Source: Pseudorhodobacter antarcticus
GTDB taxonomy: Bacteria; Pseudomonadota; Alphaproteobacteria; Rhodobacterales; Rhodobacteraceae
Length of the DNA stretch: 5,855 nucleotides
Direction of reading: 5' to 3'
NCBI GenBank assembly: GCA_945897655.1
Contig: CAMDHB010000233.1
Coordinates: forward strand, 1 to 5,855
Position numbers and translations under genes: made by a program. The notes beneath the pieces are model-generated. The model searched no databases. It was not told the DNA's origin and saw nothing but the letters and a program-made list of their open reading frames with translations. Shown here one piece after another: positions 1 through 5,310 of this stretch (its first letter is position 1; the number at the start of each line of letters is the position of its first letter).

Positions 1-506
1 AACTGCGGGCCGAGATCAAGAACCTGCATGACACGTTGAAATTCAGCGCGATCTACGTGACCCATGATCAGGGCGAGGCTATGGCCATGTCCAGCCGCGT
101 CGCCGTCATGCGCAACGGCCGCATCGAACAGATCGACACGCCCCATACCATCTTCAACAACCCGTCCAGCGAGTTTGTCTATACCTTCATCGGGGAAAGC
201 TGCTGCCTGCGTGTGAACGCCACAGACGCACCGCTGGACCTGACCCTGGAAACCGCCCTGGCCCCCGGTGACGCGCGCATCTACATCCGCCCCTCGCGCC
301 TGCGCATGGGTGACGAGGCTTTGGCCCTGCCCAACCGCCTGAAGGCGCAGGTCAAGTTTGTCGAGTTTCTGGGTGACACCAACCGCTATCACCTCCAGGC
401 GGGTGCCGTTGAAATCTTCGCCGATCATGCCGGTGCCATGACGCTGGCCCCCGGTTCACTGATCGATCTGGGCTGGCTGACTGCCGACATGCGGGTGTTC
501 CGGTGA
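1..506 (+). CDS. ABC transporter ATP-binding protein, PotA-like, C-terminal part (cut by left window edge)
   Basis: Energising ATPase of an importer of the polyamine/opine/phosphonate (PotABC) type, acting on the cytoplasmic face of the inner membrane. The frame is open from base 3 to TGA 504-506 and gives 167 residues. The fragment begins after the Walker B region with LRAEIKNLHDTLKF, typical of the helix before the H-loop. It then shows the switch motif VTHDQGEAM, with the catalytic-cycle histidine encoded at 63-65. The next part (SSRVAVMRNGRIEQIDTP, then a FIGES segment) is the normal end of the nucleotide-binding domain. The last ~75 residues, including IYIRPSRLRM, fit a TOBE-type regulatory domain. 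Full-length relatives have about 350-375 residues, so roughly half is missing through the window edge, not through mutation. An internal TTG at 36 is not a credible start because conserved sequence continues upstream of it. A Cys-Cys pair follows FIGES, where relatives usually have Asn. Its stop overlaps the next gene's GTG. The transported substrate cannot be told from this fragment. Confidence 0.95.
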   Translation, partial: LRAEIKNLHDTLKFSAIYVTHDQGEAMAMSSRVAVMRNGRIEQIDTPHTIFNNPSSEFVYTFIGESCCLRVNATDAPLDLTLETALAPGDARIYIRPSRLRMGDEALALPNRLKAQVKFVEFLGDTNRYHLQAGAVEIFADHAGAMTLAPGSLIDLGWLTADMRVFR

Positions 507-1396
507 GCGAGGCCACCTACATCGCCGCCCGCGCCAAACTGGCCCGGCAAAAGGCGGCAGCGCCCTGGCTTTTGATGCTGCCCGCGCTGATCATCGTGCT
601 GATCTTCTTTGGCCTGCCCACCGCCTATATGGCGCGGATGAGCTTCAACCTGCATGAGGGGGCCAAACTTTACACCCCCGGCTTTACCTTTGAACACTAT
701 GCAAACCTATTGTCGAACGAGGTGTTCACGACCGCCATCTGGACCACGGTGCAGTTGTCCCTGATGGCCTCGGTCGCCACGGTGGTGATCGGCTATGCCT
801 TTGCCATGCTGGTCTGGCTGAAACCGGCCCGCTGGCGGCTGTTGTTCGTGGGGCTGGCCCTTTGCCCGCTGCTGATCTCGGAAATCGCCATCATCTTTGG
901 CTGGTGGATGTTCTTCCCCAAGAACGGGCTTCTCAGCTTTGCGTTGATGAGTTCGGGGCTGATCACAGAAAAGATCAGCCTCATGTACACCGAATTCGCG
1001 GCCTTCGTCGGGCTGGTCTATGTCACGCTGCCCTTCTGCTTCTTCATCCTCTTGTCGATTCTGGACGGTCTGGACAAGCGGATGCTGGAGGCCGGGGCCG
1101 ACCTTGGCGCATCGCCCTTGGTGACCTTCCGCGAGGTTTTGTTGCCGCTGACCCGCAGCGGGTTGCTGGTAGCATTTTCGCAAAGCTTCATCTGGACGAT
1201 GGGCACCTATGCCACGCCCTCGGCCCTTGGGCCGGATACGCTGTGGACGATGGGCTTTCTCATTCAGGAACAAATGCTTGGCCGCAGCAACTGGCCCTCG
1301 GCCTCGGCACTGTCGATGGTGCTGGTGGTGGGCGTTGCCGTGGTGATCATCTTTACCCGGTCGCTGAGTGCAAAGCGGGCGACGCTGCATGTCTGA
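503..1396 (+). CDS. ABC transporter permease, PotB-like
   Basis: Inner-membrane permease subunit, probably paired as a heterodimer with the next gene's product and driven by the preceding ATPase. It has 297 residues, the usual size. About six hydrophobic segments are visible, near residues 22-45, 78-104, 111-135, 165-187, 218-238 and 268-286. The ATPase-docking EAA loop lies at 196-216, starting EAGADLGAS and ending VLLPL, with the invariant Gly at 202. The N-terminal pattern (a charged cytoplasmic tail, then PWLLMLPAL, then a periplasmic stretch before TM2) is typical of PotB/PotH-type proteins. The GTG start at 503 overlaps the ATPase stop in a GTGA tetranucleotide. No strong Shine-Dalgarno is visible upstream, which fits translational coupling. 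Family assignment is firm; the solute is unknown, with polyamine, opine or another small cationic or organic solute all possible. Confidence 0.96.
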   Translation: MSEATYIAARAKLARQKAAAPWLLMLPALIIVLIFFGLPTAYMARMSFNLHEGAKLYTPGFTFEHYANLLSNEVFTTAIWTTVQLSLMASVATVVIGYAFAMLVWLKPARWRLLFVGLALCPLLISEIAIIFGWWMFFPKNGLLSFALMSSGLITEKISLMYTEFAAFVGLVYVTLPFCFFILLSILDGLDKRMLEAGADLGASPLVTFREVLLPLTRSGLLVAFSQSFIWTMGTYATPSALGPDTLWTMGFLIQEQMLGRSNWPSASALSMVLVVGVAVVIIFTRSLSAKRATLHV

Positions 1397-2237
1397 CGCC
1401 AGCACCCCCCTTACCCGCAGGTCGATGGAACCCACGGTGTTCCGCGTTCTGACGCTGGCCTTCACCATTTTCATCGTGGCCTATATCCTGATCCCCATTC
1501 TGGTGACGCTGGTGATGTCGTTCAACGACGCCTCGCAGATCCGGTTTCCGATCAAGGTCTGGTCGGTGAAATGGTACAGCGATTTCTTTGGCAGCCCGCA
1601 ATGGACCGAGGCGCTGGTGAACTCCTTCATCATCGCGCTTGGCACGGCGGTGATTGCCACGACGTCCGGCATCCTGGCCGCCTGGGCGTTTGAACGCTAT
1701 GATTTCCCGATGAAATCCGCACTTTACGTGCTGATCATGATGCCCCTGTTCATGCCGGGTGTTGTGCTGGGTCTGGGCGTGGCCATCGCCTTTGGCGGGG
1801 TCGAGATTGCCGGGTATAACATCTACGGCTCACGCGGGTTGGTGATGATTGCCCATGCGCTGTGGGCGATGCCCTTGGTCTTCATGCTGATGGAGGCGAC
1901 CTTTCGCACCATCGACAACCGCGTGGTCGAGGCGGCGCAGGATCTGGGTGCGCCCCCGGTCCGCACGTTTTTCGAGGTGGTGATCCCGATGGTGTCAACC
2001 GGGGTGATCTCCTCGGTCCTGTTCGCCTTTGTGATTTCGTTGAACGAGTTTGTGATGGCGCTGTTCCTGACCGACCGCGACACGCAGACCCTGCCGGTGT
2101 TGATGTGGTTAAGCCTGCGGTCAGCGGGCACGCCACGGCTGGCCGTCGCCTCGGTCATTCTGGCTTGCACGGGGTTTTTGTGCCTGACGCTGATCATGCT
2201 GTGGTACATCCGCCAACTTCGAAAGGTCGCAAGGTGA
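1389..2237 (+). CDS. ABC transporter permease, PotC-like
   Basis: Second inner-membrane permease of the same importer, 282 residues from ATG 1389. Hydrophobic segments lie near residues 21-44, 75-100, 109-136, 148-171, 202-226 and 250-273. The EAA loop is at 181-201, starting EAAQDLGAPP and ending EVVIPM, with Gly187. The AWAFERYDFP stretch after TM2 and the SLNEFVMALFL stretch in TM5 are characteristic of PotC/PotI-type proteins. The ATG at 1389 was preferred over the in-frame GTG at 1368 because it gives an 8-base overlap (ATGTCTGA) with the upstream stop and a normal-length N-terminus. A third candidate, ATG 1425, has a better purine stretch in front (GCAGGT) and would still leave TM1 intact, so the start is not certain. 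Its stop overlaps the GTG of the following oxidoreductase gene. Confidence 0.95.
   Translation: MSDASTPLTRRSMEPTVFRVLTLAFTIFIVAYILIPILVTLVMSFNDASQIRFPIKVWSVKWYSDFFGSPQWTEALVNSFIIALGTAVIATTSGILAAWAFERYDFPMKSALYVLIMMPLFMPGVVLGLGVAIAFGGVEIAGYNIYGSRGLVMIAHALWAMPLVFMLMEATFRTIDNRVVEAAQDLGAPPVRTFFEVVIPMVSTGVISSVLFAFVISLNEFVMALFLTDRDTQTLPVLMWLSLRSAGTPRLAVASVILACTGFLCLTLIMLWYIRQLRKVAR
2221..2226 (+). promoter_or_regulatory. Probable ribosome binding site for the quinone oxidoreductase gene
   Basis: GAAAGG lies inside the last codons of the second permease gene, with seven bases between it and the GTG at 2234. It supports that GTG over the in-frame ATG at 2249, which has only an AAGG 14 bases away. 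Confidence 0.55.
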
Positions 2238-3232
2238 AGATCAAGGCAATGGTGGCAACCGCCTTGGGGGGCCCTGGGGTGTTTCAGGCGCAGGATGTGG
2301 ACCTCGGCTGGCCTGCCGGGCCGCAGGATGTGCTGGTCACGCTGAAGGCGGCGGCACTGAACCCGGCGGATGTGTTCTTTCGGCAGTTGGGCGGGTATCT
2401 GGCGTCGGATGCGCCCTTCGTGCTGGGCCATGACGGAATGGGCGTGGTGGCCGCTGTTGGCTCGGGCGTGACGGGTCTGGCCGTGGGCGACCGGGTCTGC
2501 TTTTGCAACGGCGGAATTGGCGGCACGATGGGCACCTATGCTGAGGCGGCTGTGGTGCCCGCCGCGCAACTGGCCCTTGTGCCGGATGGGGTCGATGACC
2601 TGACCGCCGCCGCCCTGCCGCTGGTTGCGATCACGACATGGGAATCGCTTTACGACCGCGCCGCAGTGCAGTCGGGGGAGTTTGTGCTGATCCACGGCGG
2701 CGCTGGTGGCACGGGCCATCTGGCCGTACAACTGGCCGCCCTGCGTGGCGCGCGGGTGGCGGCAACGGTCAGTTCGCCCGAAAAGGCCCGCATTGCCCGT
2801 AGTTTGGGGGCCGAACTGACCATCAACTACCGCGAGACGGATTTCGCTGCTGCCGCCTTGGATTGGTCCGGCGGCTTGCAGGTGGCCTTTGACAATGCCG
2901 GGGCCGAGACTCTCTTGAAAACCTATCCCGCGATGGCGCCCTACGGCCGTCTGGTCACACTGATGGGCCTGCCCGGCGATGATGCCGATCAGACAGCCTA
3001 TAACCTGAACCTGACCGTCCACAACGTGATGATGCTGACGCCGATGTGGAAAGGCCTGACCGCCCGTCTGGCCGCACAAGCCGATATCCTGCGGCAGGCC
3101 TTGGCGCTGGTCGCCTCGGGGCAACTGACCGTCCGCCACTCCGCCACCTTTGCGCTGGAGGATGTCGCCTCGGCGCATGAGTATCTGGAAAGCGGTCAGA
3201 CGACTGGCAAGGTCACCCTGCACATCAGCTGA
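2234..3232 (+). CDS. Zinc-independent quinone oxidoreductase / alcohol dehydrogenase-like protein (MDR superfamily)
   Basis: Probable cytoplasmic NAD(P)H-dependent reductase of the zeta-crystallin/QOR branch, 332 residues, normal length. The N-terminal GroES-like domain (about 1-125) has GHDGMG at 66-71, where zinc dehydrogenases have GHE. At the usual catalytic cysteine position it has Asn (ALNPAD, 41-46), and the cysteine cluster for structural zinc is absent. It should therefore not bind zinc. The Rossmann domain carries a glycine-rich nucleotide loop at 154-161 (HGGAGGTG) followed by HLAVQLAALRGA. The C-terminus (GQTTGKVTL) is the standard family ending. The GTG start at 2234 overlaps the permease stop by 4 bases and is preceded by GAAAGG seven bases upstream; an in-frame ATG at 2249 is possible but lacks a good ribosome site. 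Cotranscription with the transporter suggests a role on the imported compound or its breakdown products, such as an enone, quinone or aldehyde. The substrate is not evident from sequence. Confidence 0.92.
   Translation: MKIKAMVATALGGPGVFQAQDVDLGWPAGPQDVLVTLKAAALNPADVFFRQLGGYLASDAPFVLGHDGMGVVAAVGSGVTGLAVGDRVCFCNGGIGGTMGTYAEAAVVPAAQLALVPDGVDDLTAAALPLVAITTWESLYDRAAVQSGEFVLIHGGAGGTGHLAVQLAALRGARVAATVSSPEKARIARSLGAELTINYRETDFAAAALDWSGGLQVAFDNAGAETLLKTYPAMAPYGRLVTLMGLPGDDADQTAYNLNLTVHNVMMLTPMWKGLTARLAAQADILRQALALVASGQLTVRHSATFALEDVASAHEYLESGQTTGKVTLHIS
3225..3232. other. Palindromic tail-to-tail stop overlap of two converging genes
   Basis: The octamer TCAGCTGA is its own reverse complement. Its right end (TGA, 3230-3232) is the stop of the plus-strand oxidoreductase. 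Its left end (TCA, 3225-3227) is the TGA stop of the minus-strand GMC gene. The two operons therefore overlap by exactly these 8 bases and share no intergenic spacer. No hairpin with a U-tract was found around it, so any transcription termination must use another mechanism or occur inside the opposing gene. Confidence 0.9.
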
Positions 3233-4937
3233 GCGCGTTTGCCAGCAGCGCCTCGCGCAGTGCCGCCCGGTCGGTCGCATAATCCCGCGCAACCGTTGAT
3301 GCCCGCTGGACCCCGGCCCAATCGGCACTGGCCAACAGTGGCGCATCCTCGGCAGGCCCAAGGCTCTGCCCCCGGATCAGATCGGCGCAACGCTCGGCCA
3401 GCATGATCGTCGGCGCGTTCAGATCGCCCGCCGTCGCCTGTGGCATCAGGGACGCATCCACCACTCGCAGCCCTGAAACGCCCCGCACCCGCCCTTCAGG
3501 GTCGGTCACAAACTCCGACCCTTCCCCCATCCGGCAAGTCCCGCAGGGGTGATAGGCGCTTTCGACCTTGCGCTTGATGAAGCTGTCAATGTCCTGATCC
3601 CCCGGCGCCAACTCGCGCCCGGCAAAGGGGGCCAGCGGCCCTTGGGCAAAGATCTCGCGGGTCAGGGCGATGCAGGCGCGAAACTCCAGCCAGTCATCGG
3701 GATGGGTCATGTAGTTGAACTGCACCCGTGGCAAACTGTCAGCCTTCGCATCCCGCAGCCGCACCCAGCCCCGGCTCTTGGACCGTTTCGTGCCGACATG
3801 GACCTGAAAGCCGTGGCCCGAGGCGAGCGATTTGCCGTCATAGGATATCGCCAGGGGCAGGAAGTGGAACTGGATATCAGGATAGACAATCCCCGCCCGG
3901 CTGCGGGCATGACCGCCGCTCTCGAAATGGTTGGTCGCCCCCAAGCCCCGGCGCGTCAGCAACCACTCCACCCCGATCCGCGCCTTGGCGAGCAGCCCTT
4001 GCGTCGGGTACAGCGACACGGGCTGCGTGCATTCCTGTTGCAGATACAGTTCCAGATGGTCCATCAGGTTTTCGCCCACCATCGCCCTGTCGGCCAGAAC
4101 CGCAATCCCATGCGACGCCAATTCGCCCGCAGGCCCGATGCCCGACCGTTTCAGGATCACCGGCGACATGATCGACCCCGCCGACAGGATCACCTCGCGC
4201 CCCGCCTGCGCCTGTTGGGCCACACCGCCAACCGTGAAGGCCACGCCCACCGCCTGGGTGCCCTCAAACAACACACGCTCCACCAGCGCCCCGGTGATGA
4301 CCCGCACATTGCCGCGCGCCATCGCGGGGCGCAGATAGGCGCGGGCCGCCGAACAGCGCACGCCGTCGTCCACCGTCATCTCCATCGGGCCAAAGCCCTC
4401 ATGCTGGCGTTCGTTCATGTTGGGGCTGATCGGGTATCCCGCCGCCCCCGCCGCCTGCACAAAGGCGTGGTAAAGCGGGTTCGTCTCCGGCCCCCGCGTC
4501 ACCTTCAAGGGACCATCCACCCCGCGCAACGGCCCGCCGCCGCGCACACCCTCCATCCGCTGGAAATAGGGCAACACGTTGGCCCAGTGCCAGCCGGTGG
4601 CGCCCAAAGCCTCCCACAGCTCATAATCCATCGGGTTGCCGCGGACATAGCACATGCCGTTGATGGACGATGACCCGCCAAGCCCCTTGCCGCGTGGCAG
4701 GTTCACCCGCCGGCCATCCAGCCCCGGTTCGGGTTCGGTCTTCATGCCCCAGTTGAACCGGGTCGAGTTCATCGGGATCGACAGCGCCGCCGGCATCTGC
4801 ACCGTGATCGCCCGGTCGCTGCCCCCCGCCTCCAACACCAGTATCCGCAGCTTCGCGTCCTCGCCCAGACGGTTCGCCAGCACCGACCCGGCAGACCCCG
4901 CGCCGATGATCACATAGTCATAGGTGCCCGCGTCCAT
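3225..4937 (-). CDS. Choline dehydrogenase-like GMC-family FAD oxidoreductase (BetA-like)
   Basis: Predicted flavoprotein oxidising an alcohol to an aldehyde, 570 residues (E. coli BetA is about 556). The FAD Rossmann loop is GAGSAG at 12-17, with the ribose-binding Glu36 in LEAGG. GMC signature 1 is at 83-100 (core GLGGSSSING). Signature 2 is at 254-268 (GSIMSPVILKRSGIG). The catalytic pair is His463 (AYHPCGTCRMG) and Asn507 (GDLNAPT). Resemblance to BetA extends outside the signatures: QMPAAL, GMCYVRGN, GENLMDHLE, PVSLYPT, NHFESGG and HVGTKRSKSRG. Glu296 in DHLE aligns, from memory, with the glutamate that binds the trimethylammonium group in choline oxidase. Ile92 sits where choline oxidase has its flavin-linked His, so FAD should be non-covalent. 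Two oddities are Asp505, where BetA has Asn, and a C-terminal tail of about 45 residues after the last conserved helix. ATG 4937 follows the cupin stop by three bases, implying coupling. The family is certain; choline itself is only one possible substrate, as betB and betI are not in view. Confidence 0.96.
   Translation of the reverse strand: MDAGTYDYVIIGAGSAGSVLANRLGEDAKLRILVLEAGGSDRAITVQMPAALSIPMNSTRFNWGMKTEPEPGLDGRRVNLPRGKGLGGSSSINGMCYVRGNPMDYELWEALGATGWHWANVLPYFQRMEGVRGGGPLRGVDGPLKVTRGPETNPLYHAFVQAAGAAGYPISPNMNERQHEGFGPMEMTVDDGVRCSAARAYLRPAMARGNVRVITGALVERVLFEGTQAVGVAFTVGGVAQQAQAGREVILSAGSIMSPVILKRSGIGPAGELASHGIAVLADRAMVGENLMDHLELYLQQECTQPVSLYPTQGLLAKARIGVEWLLTRRGLGATNHFESGGHARSRAGIVYPDIQFHFLPLAISYDGKSLASGHGFQVHVGTKRSKSRGWVRLRDAKADSLPRVQFNYMTHPDDWLEFRACIALTREIFAQGPLAPFAGRELAPGDQDIDSFIKRKVESAYHPCGTCRMGEGSEFVTDPEGRVRGVSGLRVVDASLMPQATAGDLNAPTIMLAERCADLIRGQSLGPAEDAPLLASADWAGVQRASTVARDYATDRAALREALLANALS
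3498..3522 (-). repeat. Perfect 8-bp inverted repeat inside the GMC gene
   Basis: Arms AGGGTCGG (3498-3505) and CCGACCCT (3515-3522) flank a 9-base loop and could form a GC-rich hairpin in the minus-strand transcript. It lies over the codons for EGSEFVTDPEG, just after the catalytic-His motif. No U-tract follows on either strand, so it does not look like an intrinsic terminator and may be chance in GC-rich coding DNA. Confidence 0.35.
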
Positions 4938-4940
4938 GCC

Positions 4941-5300
4941 TTAGCCGATCAGCACATAGTATTTCAGCATGGGTTCGGTCTGCCGCCAGATACCGTGAAA
5001 GCCCTTAGGGAGAAGGAAAGAATCACCCTTCCGGTAGGTCTGCGAAAACCCATCGGACTCCAAGGTCACGCTGCCCTCCAGCACCACCATGAACTCGTCA
5101 CAGGGATAGCTTTCGTAGGATTCGACATAAGGTGTCGACCGCCAGATCCCCGCCTTCACCGGCACGGCGTCATTCGTGTAATAGGCGTGGTCGCGCCCGT
5201 AAGGCACGCCTTCCAGCAGGGTTGCGGTGTCCAGCGCCACATCGGGCGATTGCATCCAGCCTTCGGGGCCGGTGGCGGCGAATTTGATGGGCAGGGTCAT
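4941..5300 (-). CDS. Small single-domain cupin protein (Cupin_3 / DUF861-like)
   Basis: A 119-residue soluble protein whose core (about residues 50-117) matches the Cupin_3 pattern found in EutQ-like and ureidoglycine-aminohydrolase-like proteins. It runs GIWRSTPYVESYESYP, then DEFMVVLEGSVTL (68-80), then YRKGDSFLLPKGFHGIWR (89-106). The DEF...LEG...GD...P.G spacing is the usual cupin beta-barrel signature. The classical HxH metal pair is absent; only Glu69 and His102 sit near expected ligand positions, so metal binding is doubtful. The N-terminal ~48 residues are not recognisable as a domain. The gene lies 10 bases after the hydrolase stop and 3 bases before the GMC start. That makes it the middle gene of a probable three-gene operon and suggests a role with the dehydrogenase, either an isomerase/lyase-like step or ligand sensing. 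Exact function unknown. ATG 5300 is the only start giving the full N-terminus; the ribosome site (GAAAG) is weak. Confidence 0.88.
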   Translation of the reverse strand: MTLPIKFAATGPEGWMQSPDVALDTATLLEGVPYGRDHAYYTNDAVPVKAGIWRSTPYVESYESYPCDEFMVVLEGSVTLESDGFSQTYRKGDSFLLPKGFHGIWRQTEPMLKYYVLIG

Positions 5301-5307
5301 GGGGGGG
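5301..5307. repeat. Seven-base G/C homopolymer between hydrolase and cupin genes
   Basis: Seven G on the plus strand (C on the coding strand) fill most of the 10-base gap, directly in front of the cupin ATG and just after the weak GAAAG ribosome site. The tract is therefore the spacer between the ribosome site and the start codon. Confidence 0.7.
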
Positions 5308-5310
5308 CTT

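Noticed and set aside
36..38. TTG as the start of a short independent ATPase-like gene
   Set aside because: Conserved ATPase sequence (LRAEIKNLHDT) continues in frame upstream to the window edge, so this is the interior of a longer gene.
862..1452. Plus-strand frame overlapping the first permease gene in another phase
   Set aside because: It is a frame-shifted reading of the permease with no hydrophobic pattern or known motif.
3233..3275. Possible intrinsic terminator just after the oxidoreductase stop
   Set aside because: GC-rich repeats such as GAGCGCG and CTCGCGC are present but do not form a good stem, and no U-tract follows. The region is coding on the minus strand.
1823..3361. Long minus-strand open frame (512 codons) opposite the second permease and the quinone oxidoreductase
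   Set aside because: Its translation is rich in Arg, His, Gln and Gly with no family motif, while the plus strand carries two clear conserved genes. It is an antisense shadow caused by high G+C at third codon positions.
3549..4673. Long plus-strand open frame (374 codons) opposite the GMC gene
   Set aside because: Its composition (Arg, His, Pro, Gln rich) is typical of an antisense shadow and no domain is visible. The minus-strand GMC gene has all family motifs.
3225..4937. Naming the GMC gene betA outright
   Set aside because: Similarity to choline dehydrogenase is strong, but the neighbours are not the usual bet genes and GMC specificity cannot be read from sequence alone.
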